Below are positions 46,285 through 54,573 of a stretch of DNA of 64,000 nt, in pieces. Source of the stretch: Nonomuraea candida (GTDB taxonomy: Bacteria > Actinomycetota > Actinomycetes > Streptosporangiales > Streptosporangiaceae); NCBI RefSeq assembly GCF_000725485.1, contig NZ_JOAG01000005.1, positions 1 to 64,000 on the forward strand. Direction: 5' to 3'. Position numbers and translations under genes: made by a program. How positions within the stretch are numbered: the stretch's first letter is position 1; the number at the start of each line of letters is the position of its first letter. Under the pieces are notes generated by a model. That model saw only the letters and a list, made by a program, of their open reading frames with translations, had not been told where the DNA came from and made no database searches.

Positions 46285-47211
46285 ATGCGCCTCCGGCCGG
46301 CCATCGCCGCCCTGCTCACCGCGTTGACGCTCACCGCGTGCGGGAGCGCCACCACCGCCCAAGAGGCGGGTCCCACCAGGACCGTCAAGCACGCCATGGG
46401 CGAGACCAAGGTCCCCATGGCGCCGAAGCGGGTCGTCGTGCTCGACACCGACAAACTGGACACCATGGTCTCGCTCGGGCTCACCCCCGTCGGCGCGGCG
46501 CGAGCCCAGGAGAACCAGACCTGGCCCGAGTACCTCGGCCCGTCGCTGTCGGCCACCAAGCCCGTGGGCACGCTCCAGCAGCTCAACATCGAGGCCATCA
46601 TGGCGCTCAAGCCGGACCTGATCCTCGGCTCCAAGTTCCGCCAGGCCGCCTTCTACGACAAGCTCGCCCCGATCGCGCCGACCGTGTTCACGGAGCGGGT
46701 GGGCGTCACCTGGAAGGAGAACTTCCTGCTCGACGCCGAGGCGCTGGGCAAGCGGGACCAGGCGCGACAGCTCCTCGACGCCTACGAGGCGCGGGCCGGG
46801 GAGGTCGGGAAGAAGTTCTCGAAGCTGCAGGTCGGCATCGTGCGGTTCATGCCGACCGAGATCCGCATGTACGGGCCCGAGTCGTTCAGCGGCATCGTCG
46901 TGGGCGACGCCGGCATCCCCAGGCCCGAGGCGCAGCGGCTCGCCGGCCAGGAGGACAAGCGCTTCGGCAAGCTGAGCCAGGAGAACATCGCCAAGGCCGA
47001 CGCCGACGCGATCTTCTACAGCGCGTACGGCGAGGCCGCGGCCAAGACGCAGGCCGGGGTCACCGGCGGGCCGCTGTGGAAGAACCTCGAAGCGGTCAAG
47101 TCCGGCAACGCCCACGCCGTGGACGACGAGATCTGGATGCTCGGGATCGGCGTCACGGCGGCCGGCAAGATCCTCGACGACCTGGACAAGCACCTGACCC
47201 CCCTGGTCTGA
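46285..47211 (+). CDS. Iron-siderophore ABC transporter substrate-binding lipoprotein (FepB/FhuD-like)
   Basis: Ferric-siderophore-binding lipoprotein of 308 residues. Signal peptide with lipobox LTLTACGS (Cys near 19). The helical-backbone binding fold shows PKRVVVLDTDKLDTMVSLGL near 50-70, NIEAIMALKPDLILGS, the cross-domain helix segment, and a C-terminal DDEIWMLGIGVTAAGKILDD. ATG 46285 has AAGGA seven bases upstream. No permease or ATPase gene follows, so it must rely on transport genes elsewhere. The siderophore type cannot be told. Confidence 0.9.
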   Translation: MRLRPAIAALLTALTLTACGSATTAQEAGPTRTVKHAMGETKVPMAPKRVVVLDTDKLDTMVSLGLTPVGAARAQENQTWPEYLGPSLSATKPVGTLQQLNIEAIMALKPDLILGSKFRQAAFYDKLAPIAPTVFTERVGVTWKENFLLDAEALGKRDQARQLLDAYEARAGEVGKKFSKLQVGIVRFMPTEIRMYGPESFSGIVVGDAGIPRPEAQRLAGQEDKRFGKLSQENIAKADADAIFYSAYGEAAAKTQAGVTGGPLWKNLEAVKSGNAHAVDDEIWMLGIGVTAAGKILDDLDKHLTPLV

Positions 47212-47269
47212 CCCCGGCAGGGAATGATCAGGCGGGGCGGCCGGGCGAGGCACGCCGGATCATGTGACC

Positions 47270-47301
47270 GGAGCCGGACCGGCCCCGCCCGTTCCGGCTC
47301 C
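47270..47301. terminator. Hairpin in the convergent gap
   Basis: GGAGCCGG (47270-47277) is complementary to CCGGCTCC (47294-47301) with a 16-base C-rich loop. It lies between two convergent stops. Confidence 0.4.
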
Positions 47302-47314
47302 CGGCCGGGGCCGG

Positions 47315-48076
47315 TCAGGTGAGGCGGACCGGGTCGCCCTTCCTGATCAGGCCGGGGCGCACGACCCGCGCGTACACGCCGGCGCACGCCTGCGCCTCCA
47401 GGTCGAACACCCGCACCCGGTTGTGCCGGGCCACCGTGCGCAGCGCGTCGGTGTCGCGCTCCAGCGCGCCGTGCGCCAGCGTCGGCACGGCGCAGCGCGG
47501 GCTGGCCACGATCACGTGCAGCACCACGTCGTCGCCGACCCGCAGCTCCCGCCCCACCCAGTCGTTCTCCACGAAGCCCTCCGGCTTCGTCGCGATCACC
47601 AGGTTGGGCCGGTAGCGCAGGGCCTCGACCCGCCCGCGCGGGCCGAGCGCGCCGATCCGGTCGAGGGTGGAGGTCGTGATGAGATGGAGCGGCGCGAAGT
47701 CGAAGAACGTGCCCTCGGGAGAGCCCGTGCCGATCGTGGTCATCGTGTGCGGCACCTCGGCCTCGATCCCCTCGGCCAGCACCCGCTCCGGGACCGACCG
47801 CTCCAGCTCGGCGCCCTCCGGCGGCACGTCGATCAGCCGGACCTCGCGCCCGAGCAGCTCCGACAGCTCCGCGTCGCCCGGCGCGCGGCCGCCCTCGATC
47901 GTCAGCAGCGCGCGCCAGAGCCGGGGGTTCTTCGCACTGGCGATCTTCCCGGTGGCGACGTCGAGCACGGCCCGCGCCCGGTCTCCCGCGAGCCCGCGCT
48001 CGCTCACCTCACTCTCGGCGACCTCTTCGCCCAGCATCGACTTGACCGGATAGCGGCGCAGCGTCTCAACATGCAT
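47315..48076 (-). CDS. MOSC domain protein with beta-barrel N-terminus (YcbX-like)
   Basis: Protein of 253 residues. The N-terminal MOSC_N segment starts HVETLRRYPVKSMLGEE, and the C-terminal MOSC domain (from about 115) includes RYRPNLVIATKPEGFVENDWVG and VIVASPRCAVPT, whose Cys in SPRC corresponds to the proposed molybdenum-cofactor sulfur-binding cysteine. YcbX/mARC-like proteins reduce N-hydroxylated bases with a molybdenum cofactor; whether this one does is inference. ATG 48076 is chosen because the 46-residue in-frame extension upstream is Arg-rich and non-conserved. Confidence 0.85.
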   Translation of the reverse strand: MHVETLRRYPVKSMLGEEVAESEVSERGLAGDRARAVLDVATGKIASAKNPRLWRALLTIEGGRAPGDAELSELLGREVRLIDVPPEGAELERSVPERVLAEGIEAEVPHTMTTIGTGSPEGTFFDFAPLHLITTSTLDRIGALGPRGRVEALRYRPNLVIATKPEGFVENDWVGRELRVGDDVVLHVIVASPRCAVPTLAHGALERDTDALRTVARHNRVRVFDLEAQACAGVYARVVRPGLIRKGDPVRLT

Positions 48077-48217
48077 ACGCCCGAGCCTATGACGGCGATC
48101 CGCCGCACGGGTCCTGACCGAAAACCTTCCGGACCGACCGGAAACCGGCCAAGAATGAGCCCGCAACCTGCCCAAGGCCGGGCCCCGGCACGCCGGAAGC
48201 CGAGCCCGCGACAACGC

Positions 48218-49021
48218 CTAAGGCTGAGCCCAGAACCGTCGCAGATGCGGCACCAGCTCGGCGGCCCGCTCGTCGGGGAAGAACAGCCGCCCGCCGTCGA
48301 TCTCCACGATCTCCCGCACCCCCGGGATCGTGTCACGCAGCCAGCGCGCCCAGCTCACGTCGAAGAACGGGTCCCCGGTGCCCCAGACCACGAGCGTCGG
48401 AACGGCCAGCACGGTGAGCAGCGGCTCGATGGCGATCAGGTCCTTGGCGTCGATGGCGGTCAGCAGCCGCTCGAACGCGCGCCCGCCGCCCGGCTTGCCG
48501 AGGATCGGCCTGATGTACGCCTCCACCAGCGCCTCCGGGTCGTCGATGCGCTCGTAGCCGGCGCCGAAGGCGGTCCGGGAGAGCAGCTCCGGCCGGTCGA
48601 GCAGCACCTCCATGAGCGCGGCCAGCTCGCCCTTGGCCGCCAGCTCCACCGTGGGCAGGAACGCCTCCGGCGGGGTGTTGGTGTGCACGTCGCAGTTGGT
48701 GAGGGTGAGCGTGCGCAGGCGGTCGCGGTGGCGTACGGCGAAGACCTGGGCCACCGCGCCGCCGGTGTCGTTGGCGACGAGGTCGATCCCGGTGAGCCCG
48801 AGGTGCTCGCAGAGCTCCTCGACCGCCTGCGCCAGGGCGGGGATCGACAGGTCGTCGCGCGACGCGCTGCCGCCGTGTAACGGCAGGTCGACGGCCACGC
48901 AGCGGCGCTCCTCGCGCAGCTCGGCGATGACGTTGCGCCACAGGTGGGAGCTGGTGCCGACGCCGTGCACGAACAGCGCGACCGGCCCCTCTCCGACGTC
49001 CACGTAGCTGATGCCGTCCAT
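48218..49021 (-). CDS. Alpha/beta hydrolase fold protein with atypical catalytic residues
   Basis: Cytoplasmic alpha/beta-fold protein of 267 residues. The oxyanion region is LFVHGVGTSSHLW near 20, and the nucleophile elbow is DLVANDTGGAVAQ near 90, with Asp in place of Ser, as in haloalkane dehalogenases and epoxide hydrolases. The acid-bearing strand is VPTLVVWGTGDPFFD. Where family members have the catalytic His (GGHF), this protein reads EIDGGRLFFPDERAAEL: the His is Arg. It may be inactive, a ligand receptor, or use a different base. ATG 49021 faces the TetR gene across two operator-like palindromes. Confidence 0.82.
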   Translation of the reverse strand: MDGISYVDVGEGPVALFVHGVGTSSHLWRNVIAELREERRCVAVDLPLHGGSASRDDLSIPALAQAVEELCEHLGLTGIDLVANDTGGAVAQVFAVRHRDRLRTLTLTNCDVHTNTPPEAFLPTVELAAKGELAALMEVLLDRPELLSRTAFGAGYERIDDPEALVEAYIRPILGKPGGGRAFERLLTAIDAKDLIAIEPLLTVLAVPTLVVWGTGDPFFDVSWARWLRDTIPGVREIVEIDGGRLFFPDERAAELVPHLRRFWAQP

Positions 49022-49039
49022 GATGATCCCCCTTCACAA

Positions 49040-49079
49040 ACCGACTGTCGGTCTATGAAATTACCGACCGATGGTCGGT
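49040..49079. promoter_or_regulatory. Two TetR-type operators between hydrolase and tetR
   Basis: ACCGACTGTCGGT (49040-49052) and ACCGATGGTCGGT (49067-49079) are 13-bp palindromes with identical arms and 27-bp centre spacing. Both are flanked on the right by CTATG. They fill the 75-bp divergent gap. Confidence 0.7.
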
Positions 49080-49096
49080 TTGTCTATGGTGGACGC

Positions 49097-49666
49097 ATGA
49101 ACCTCAAGGCGGAGCGCGGCGCGGCCACCCGCGACAGGGTCCTGACGATCGCCACGCGGCTGTTCGCCGAGCGCGGCTACGACGACACCTCGATCGAGAC
49201 GGTGCTGCAGGAGTCGGGGCTGAGCAGGGGGGCGCTCTACCACCACTACGCGGGCAAGGAAGCCCTGTTCGAGGCGGTGCTGGAGGCCACGGAGGCGGCG
49301 GTGGGAGCCAAGATCGTGCAGGCGGTGCGCGGCTCCGCGAGCCCCGCGGAGGCGCTGCGGACCGGCGTGCTGGCCTGGATCCGGCTGGCCGGCGACCCCG
49401 TCGTCAAGCGCATCGTGCTCATCGACGCCCCCGCGGTGCTGGGGTGGGAGCGGTGGCGGGCGCTGGAGGAGCGCTACTCGTTCGGCATGCTCAAGTCGGC
49501 GCTGGAGGCGTCGGGCGCGGTGCCGGCCGAGTTTCTCGACCTGCACGCGCACATGTTGCTGGCGGCCGTCAACGAGAGCGCGCTGCTGGTGGCGCGGGGC
49601 GGCGACCACGCCACGGCGGAGGCGGCCGTCGAGGACTTCCTCCACCGCCTCCTGCGCACGGACTGA
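49097..49666 (+). CDS. TetR family transcriptional regulator
   Basis: Repressor of 189 residues: RDRVLTIATRLFAERGYDDTS, then IETVLQESGLSRGALYHHYAG (helix-turn-helix near 28-50), and a C-terminal ligand domain with a TetR_C_33-like appearance. ATG 49097 is favoured over the longer frame to 48944, which runs through the operators. It probably represses itself and the divergent hydrolase gene. Confidence 0.88.
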   Translation: MNLKAERGAATRDRVLTIATRLFAERGYDDTSIETVLQESGLSRGALYHHYAGKEALFEAVLEATEAAVGAKIVQAVRGSASPAEALRTGVLAWIRLAGDPVVKRIVLIDAPAVLGWERWRALEERYSFGMLKSALEASGAVPAEFLDLHAHMLLAAVNESALLVARGGDHATAEAAVEDFLHRLLRTD

Positions 49667-49719
49667 CCAGGACGCCGCCGCGCCCGGCGGGCCGAGCCGC
49701 GACCGGGTGAGACGGCAGG

Positions 49720-49790
49720 TCAGGCGGCGTGCCGCCACAGCCGCCGGGCCGAACCGCATGCCGCCTCAGCCGCCGGGCCGAACGGCGGCC
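49720..49790. repeat. GC-rich direct repeat in the convergent gap
   Basis: Two copies of GCCGCC followed by CAGCCGCCGGGCCGAAC lie about 28 bp apart in the 144-bp gap between tetR and the sigma factor gene. Nothing else is evident there. Confidence 0.55.
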
Positions 49791-49810
49791 CGGGGGGACG
49801 GCAGGGCGGG

Positions 49811-50752
49811 TCAGGCGGCGGCCGTGGCCATCTTGCGCAGGCGGGCCAGGGCGTCGCGCTCGATGCGGCGGGCCCGGTCACGGCCGATGCCGTAGCGCTC
49901 TCCCACCTCGGTCAGCGTGTGCTCGCGCCCGTCGAGCAGCCCGTAACGCCAGCGCAGCATCTCGCTGGTGACGCCTTCGAGCCCGGTCAGCCACTCGTCG
50001 AGCCGCTCGCGCTCCAGGATCTCGATGGCCTGCTGCTCGGGATCGGCCCAGGTCTCGTCGGCGATCATGTCGCCGAGCTCCGTCTCGTCCTCGTCGCCCA
50101 CCCCGAGCTGCAGCGACACCGGGTCGGAGGCCCAGCGGCGCAGCTCACGGACCCGCTCGATCGGCAGGTCGAGGATCCCGGCGAGATCGTCGTCGGTCGG
50201 CTCGGCGTCGAACTCCGCCAGCATGTCGCGGCGGACCCGCATCAGCCGGGTCATCTGCTCGCCGGCGTGCGTGGGCAGCCGTACGGGACGCGCCTGCTCG
50301 TGAATGGCCCGCCCCACCGACTGCCGGATCCACCACGTGGCGTAGGTGGAGAATTTGTACCCCCGCCGGTAGTCGAACTTCTCCACCGCGCGTACCAGGC
50401 CCAGGTTCCCCTCCTGGACCAGGTCGATCAGCGGCATCCCCCGCCCCGAATATTTCCTGGCCACCGCCACCACGAGGCGCAGGTTGGCCTGAATGAACTC
50501 CTCCTTGGCGCGCTGGCCCGAGATGGCCAGCCGTTCCAGCTCCTCGTCGGCCGCATCCCCGATGCGCGGCTCCGTGCCCCCGCTGTCGAGCAGCTGCTCG
50601 GCGAAGAGGCCCGCCTCGATCCGCTTGGCGAGCTCCACCTCCTCCTCCGCCGTGAGCAGCGGGACCCTGCCGATCTCGGCCAGGTATGTCCCCAGCAGAT
50701 CGCGATCAGCGACGTGCTGCTCCTGCGTGCGACTCCCCGTAGGCCTTGCCAT
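49811..50752 (-). CDS. Sigma-70 family RNA polymerase sigma factor, group 2 (Hrd-like)
   Basis: Promoter-recognition factor of 313 residues. Region 1.2 LLGTYLAEIGRVPLLTAEEE near 20-40; region 2 NLRLVVAVARKYSGRGMPLI then DLVQEGNLGLVRAVEKFDYR and GYKFSTYATWWIRQSVGRAI; region 3 from about 180; region 4.2 TLTEVGERYGIGRDRARRIE near the C-terminus. There is no long acidic N-terminus, so it is not the essential principal factor but a group 2 relative of HrdA/C/D. ATG 50752 with GAGGTG seven bases upstream; the longer frame to 50812 is rejected. Confidence 0.9.
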   Translation of the reverse strand: MARPTGSRTQEQHVADRDLLGTYLAEIGRVPLLTAEEEVELAKRIEAGLFAEQLLDSGGTEPRIGDAADEELERLAISGQRAKEEFIQANLRLVVAVARKYSGRGMPLIDLVQEGNLGLVRAVEKFDYRRGYKFSTYATWWIRQSVGRAIHEQARPVRLPTHAGEQMTRLMRVRRDMLAEFDAEPTDDDLAGILDLPIERVRELRRWASDPVSLQLGVGDEDETELGDMIADETWADPEQQAIEILERERLDEWLTGLEGVTSEMLRWRYGLLDGREHTLTEVGERYGIGRDRARRIERDALARLRKMATAAA

Positions 50753-50858
50753 CCCCAGGCACCTCGTTCCGCAGCTGCGTTCTATACCCGGCCAACGTCC
50801 GGCCAGAAGCAAAGATTCCCTAAAGCGCTACGTCTGCGGGATGGTTCTGGACGTCCTC

Positions 50859-52034
50859 CTAAAGGAGGAGGCCCCCGTGAAACACCTGGTGAACGAGGGG
50901 AACGCCGGGCCGGTAGGCCAGATGCACATAGGAGGGGGCGTCGAGGAGGACGAGGTCCGCGCGGGCTCCGCGCCGTAGCCAGCCTACGTCCGTACGGCGC
51001 AACGCGCGCGCCCCTCCGTACGTCGCCGCCCTGATCGCCTCCAGCGGCGTCATGCCCATCTCGCGCACGGCCAGCGCCACGCAGAACGGCATCGACGAGG
51101 TGAACGACGAGCCGGGGTTGCAGTCGGTGGCCAGCGCCACGGTGACGCCGGCGTCGATCAGCCGCCGCGCGTCGGGGTACGGCGACCGGGTGGAGAACTC
51201 GGCCCCGGGCAGCAGCGTCGCCACCGTACCCGAGGAGGCCAGGGCGTCCACGTCGGCCGGGGTCAGGTGGGTGCAGTGGTCGGCGGAGGCCGCGCCCAGC
51301 TCGCAGGCGATGCGCACCCCCGGCCCCGCGCCGAGCTGGTTGGCGTGCACCCGCGCCCCGAGCCCCGCCTTCAGCCCGGCCGAGAGGATCTCCCTGGTCT
51401 GGTCCCCGTCGAACGCGCCCCGCTCGCAGAACACGTCCACCCACTTCGCGTACGGCGCGCACGCCCGCAGCATCTCCCCCGCCACGAGCCGGACGTAGGA
51501 GTCGGCGTCCATGTCCGGCGGCACGACGTGCGCGCCCAGGAACGTGGTCTCGTCGGTGAGCGCGGTGGCGATCTCCAGCGAGCGCCGCTCGTGCTCGACG
51601 GTCAGGCCGTACCCGCTCTTGATCTCCACGGTGGTGGTGCCCTGCTCGCGCATCTCGTCCACCAGGGCGAACGCGCGGGTGGCCAGCTCGGCCTCGCCGG
51701 CGCGGCGGGTGGCGGCGACCGTGGTCCTGATGCCGCCCCCGGTGTACGGCTCGCCGGACATGCGGGCCTGGAACTCGGCCGTCCGGTCACCGGCGAAGAT
51801 CAGGTGGGCGTGGCTGTCGACGAAGCCGGGGATCACCGCCCGGCCCCCGGCGTCCACCCGCTCGTCGGCGTCGGGGGCCTGCGCGGCGGGGCCGAGCCAG
51901 GCGACCAGGCCGTCCTCGATGACGAGCGCGGCGTCGGCGATCTCCTCGCGCTCGGGGTCGCCGGTGTAGAGCAGCCCGATCCCGTCGATGAGCGTCGTGG
52001 CCATCACGGCTCTTCCCTCGGCACGCGTCGTCAT
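50859..52034 (-). CDS. hutI: Imidazolonepropionase (HutI)
   Basis: Metal-dependent hydrolase of histidine breakdown, converting imidazolonepropionate to N-formimidoyl-glutamate; 391 residues. Amidohydrolase motifs: [14 protein letters not shown] near 77 (metal His pair), [13 protein letters not shown] near 145, [18 protein letters not shown] near 245, SADHCTHL near 270, and [10 protein letters not shown] near 315. ATG 52034 follows AAGGGAG. No other hut gene is in the window; the sigma factor gene downstream and the SDR upstream are unrelated, so this step is encoded apart from the rest or the neighbours are rearranged. Confidence 0.93.
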   Translation of the reverse strand: MTTRAEGRAVMATTLIDGIGLLYTGDPEREEIADAALVIEDGLVAWLGPAAQAPDADERVDAGGRAVIPGFVDSHAHLIFAGDRTAEFQARMSGEPYTGGGIRTTVAATRRAGEAELATRAFALVDEMREQGTTTVEIKSGYGLTVEHERRSLEIATALTDETTFLGAHVVPPDMDADSYVRLVAGEMLRACAPYAKWVDVFCERGAFDGDQTREILSAGLKAGLGARVHANQLGAGPGVRIACELGAASADHCTHLTPADVDALASSGTVATLLPGAEFSTRSPYPDARRLIDAGVTVALATDCNPGSSFTSSMPFCVALAVREMGMTPLEAIRAATYGGARALRRTDVGWLRRGARADLVLLDAPSYVHLAYRPGVPLVHQVFHGGLLL

Positions 52035-52212
52035 GGGCTCTCCCTTCGCGGGCGGCCGGGCCCGCTCGTACCGGTAGGTCGGGGGCAGGCGCCCCGTCTG
52101 GCAGTCTGCCCGCTCGGCGGGCCCGGAGGGGGACCGGGACACGCCGGGCACGCCCCCGCCGGACGGCGGGCGGCGCAAGCATGGCCCGCGCCAGGGAGAA
52201 CACAGCCGCTGA

Positions 52213-52336
52213 GTTGACGCGGCCGTCCTTGCGACGCGCCGTCCTGCCGACACGCGCCGTCCAGTTGACACGGCCGTCCAGTTGACACGGCCGTCCAGTT
52301 TGGGCAGCCGCCCGGCTGACGCGGCCGTTCAGTTGG
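52213..52336. repeat. Degenerate 17-bp tandem repeats
   Basis: Six or so units of CGGCCGTCCAGTTGACA and variants span the 294-bp gap between hutI and the SDR gene, ending across the SDR stop codon. Three central units (about 52250-52300) are almost identical. The remaining part of the gap, 52035-52210, shows no gene. Confidence 0.75.
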
Positions 52337-53015
52337 GGAGGCCGCCCCTGGGCCGGAGGGTCAGCTCGGTGAGGTGGGCGTCGGGCCCGGCGGTGACGGC
52401 GGCCAGCACGGCGCGCGCCACGCTCTCCGGCCGCAGATACTTCTCGGGCTCGAACTCCCCGCCTTCGTACGCCCGCACGCCCCGCTGCATGTCGGTGGCC
52501 GTCCGCCCCGGGTAGACCGTGGTGACCCGCAGCTCGGGCTCCTCCAGCCGCAGCACGTCGGCGAACGCCTTGAGCGCGAACTTGCTGGCCGCGTACGAGC
52601 CCCACGCCGCGTTGGCCCGCAGCCCCGACCCCGAGTTCACGCACACCACGTGCCCGCCGGCCCGCCTGAGCGCGGGCAGCAGCAGCCGGGTCAGCTCGGC
52701 GACCGCGACGACGTTGACCTCCATGGTCCGGCGCCACACGTCGGCCGACTGCTCGTCGACGCGCCCGAGCGTGCTGACCCCGGCACTGTGCACGAGCACG
52801 TCGAGCCGCGGCACGCCCTCCACGTCGGCGGCCGCGACGCGGGTCAGCTCCACCGGCCAGGGCCGCGCGCCGGGCAGCTCGGCCGCCAGCGCGGCCAGCG
52901 CCCGCTCGTCCCTGCCGCCGAGGAGGACGTCGTGCGTGGGTGCGAGGGCCCGGGCCACGGCCGCCCCGACACCGCGTGAAGCGCCTGTGACCAGCGCGAT
53001 CGGTCGTTCAGTCAT
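52329..53015 (-). CDS. Short-chain dehydrogenase/reductase
   Basis: NAD(P)-dependent oxidoreductase of the classical SDR family, 228 residues. Nucleotide-binding TGASRGVGAA at 10-19, HSAGVSTLG near 83, the catalytic Ser in CVNSGSGLRAN, and the YAASK catalytic pair near 140. ATG start at 53015. The last codons lie inside a tandem repeat, so the C-terminus PRGGLPN may be a recent change. Substrate unknown; divergent from the PadR operon. Confidence 0.88.
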   Translation of the reverse strand: MTERPIALVTGASRGVGAAVARALAPTHDVLLGGRDERALAALAAELPGARPWPVELTRVAAADVEGVPRLDVLVHSAGVSTLGRVDEQSADVWRRTMEVNVVAVAELTRLLLPALRRAGGHVVCVNSGSGLRANAAWGSYAASKFALKAFADVLRLEEPELRVTTVYPGRTATDMQRGVRAYEGGEFEPEKYLRPESVARAVLAAVTAGPDAHLTELTLRPRGGLPN

Positions 53016-53043
53016 GACAGGCAGCTTATTGACCTTGACGGCT

Positions 53044-53069
53044 ATTCAAATTTGAGTACAAACTTGAAT
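53044..53069. promoter_or_regulatory. PadR operator-like inverted repeat
   Basis: ATTCAAATTTG (53044-53054) and CAAACTTGAAT (53059-53069) form an imperfect 26-bp palindrome with a 4-bp centre. It ends two bases before the padR ATG and lies 30-55 bp from the divergent SDR start. AT-rich in a GC-rich context. Confidence 0.7.
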
Positions 53070-53071
53070 AC

Positions 53072-53602
53072 ATGTCCTCGACGCGCATCCTGATACTCGG
53101 CGCCCTGCTCGACGGGCCCATGAACGGCTACGGCGTACGCCGCCGCCTGGAGACCATGGGCGTGGAAAGCTGGACCAACGTGGCCTTCGGCTCGATCTAC
53201 CACGGTCTGAGCAAGATGGCCGACGAGGGCCTGCTGGAGGTCGTCGAGGCGGGCCGGGGCGGCAAGGTCGTCTACGCGCTCACCGAGCTCGGCCGGGAGG
53301 AGTTCCAGCGGCTGCTGCTGCACGCCTGGCACGAGGTCAAGCCCATCGTCGACCCCTTCCAGGTGGCGATGACGTTCATGAACCACCTGGACAGGCAGGA
53401 GGTGCTGACCGCGCTGCGGGGCCGGCGGGCGCAGCTGCGGATGTACGTCGAGACCATGGGCCACATGGCCGCCGTGAAGCCGGCCCACGGCGCCCCCCGG
53501 CACGTCAACGAGAATCTCGGCCTGCAGCGGGCCATGTTCCAGGCCCAGCTCGACTGGGTGGAGCAGGCGATCCCGCGCGTCGAGGCCGACGAGTTGCCAT
53601 GA
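53072..53602 (+). CDS. PadR family transcriptional regulator
   Basis: Repressor of 176 residues. The winged helix-turn-helix runs from ILILGALLDGPMNGYGVRRR to FGSIYHGLSKMADEGLLEVV, with the wing at GKVVYALTELGREEF; a C-terminal Vir-like dimerisation helix region follows. ATG 53072 sits immediately after the operator, so the mRNA may be leaderless or nearly so. The stop overlaps the ABC ATPase gene by 4 bp: regulator and exporter form one autoregulated operon. Confidence 0.9.
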   Translation: MSSTRILILGALLDGPMNGYGVRRRLETMGVESWTNVAFGSIYHGLSKMADEGLLEVVEAGRGGKVVYALTELGREEFQRLLLHAWHEVKPIVDPFQVAMTFMNHLDRQEVLTALRGRRAQLRMYVETMGHMAAVKPAHGAPRHVNENLGLQRAMFQAQLDWVEQAIPRVEADELP

Positions 53603-54573
53603 AGGAGCCGATCCCCCAGATGATCATTCAGGCACGCGGTTTACGCAAGACGTTCACCACCAGGAGCAGGAAGGGCGCCCAGACCGTCGAGGCCGTGCGC
53701 GGCGTGGACCTCGACGTGGCCGAGGGCGAGATCTTCGGCGTGCTCGGGCCCAACGGCGCGGGCAAGACCACCACGATCAGGATGCTGGCCACGCTGATCG
53801 TCCCCGACGCGGGCACCGCCACGATCGCCGGGCACGACCTGCTCAGGGAGCCGGCCGCGGTCCGGCGCGCCCTGGGCTACGTGAGCCAGGCCGGCGGGGT
53901 GGAGGACACCACCAGCGCCCGCGCCCAGGTCCTGATGGCCGCCAAGGTCCACGGCCTGGCCGACCCGAAGCGCGCCACGGCCGAGGTGCTGGCGCGCTTC
54001 GAGCTGACCGAGCTGGCCGACCGGCCGGCCCGCACGCTGTCGGGCGGGCAGAAGCAGCGCGTGGCCGTCGCGATCGGGCTGGTGCACAACCCGCCGCTGC
54101 TCTTCCTCGACGAGCCCACCACCGGCCTCGACCCGCAGAACCGCGCCAACCTGTGGGAGCGCATCAGGCAGCTGCGCGAGTCGGGCACCGGCGTGCTGCT
54201 CAGCACCCACTACCTCGACGAGGCCGACGCCCTGTGCGACCGGCTGGTGATCGTCGACCACGGCGTGATCGTGGCCGAGGGCACCCCCGCCGAGCTGAAG
54301 CGGGAGGTCTCCGGCGACGTGATCTCGCTCAGGGTGGACGAGCCGGAGCGCGCCGCCGCCACGCTCAAGCCGCTGGCCCGCGAGACCCGCCTGGACGACG
54401 ACCTGCTGCGCGTCTACGTGGACGACGGCGAGCGCACGCTGCCCGTGCTGCTGCGCGCGCTGCAGGAGCAGCGCCTCGGCCTGACCTCGATCGCGCTCGA
54501 CCGCTCCACGCTCGACGACGTCTTCCTGGCCAAGACCGGCCGCACCCTGCGCGACGCGGGAGCCGCCGCGTGA
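53599..54573 (+). CDS. ABC-2 type exporter ATP-binding protein
   Basis: ATPase of 324 residues of the DrrA type. Walker A GPNGAGKTT near 50, LGYVSQAGGVEDTTSARAQ, signature LSGGQKQRVAVAIGL, Walker B LLFLDEPTTGLDPQNR, H-loop LSTHYLDEADAL. C-terminal DrrA-like domain ends STLDDVFLAKTGRTL. Start ATG 53599 overlaps padR; ATG 53620 is possible. Confidence 0.92.
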   Translation: MKEPIPQMIIQARGLRKTFTTRSRKGAQTVEAVRGVDLDVAEGEIFGVLGPNGAGKTTTIRMLATLIVPDAGTATIAGHDLLREPAAVRRALGYVSQAGGVEDTTSARAQVLMAAKVHGLADPKRATAEVLARFELTELADRPARTLSGGQKQRVAVAIGLVHNPPLLFLDEPTTGLDPQNRANLWERIRQLRESGTGVLLSTHYLDEADALCDRLVIVDHGVIVAEGTPAELKREVSGDVISLRVDEPERAAATLKPLARETRLDDDLLRVYVDDGERTLPVLLRALQEQRLGLTSIALDRSTLDDVFLAKTGRTLRDAGAAA

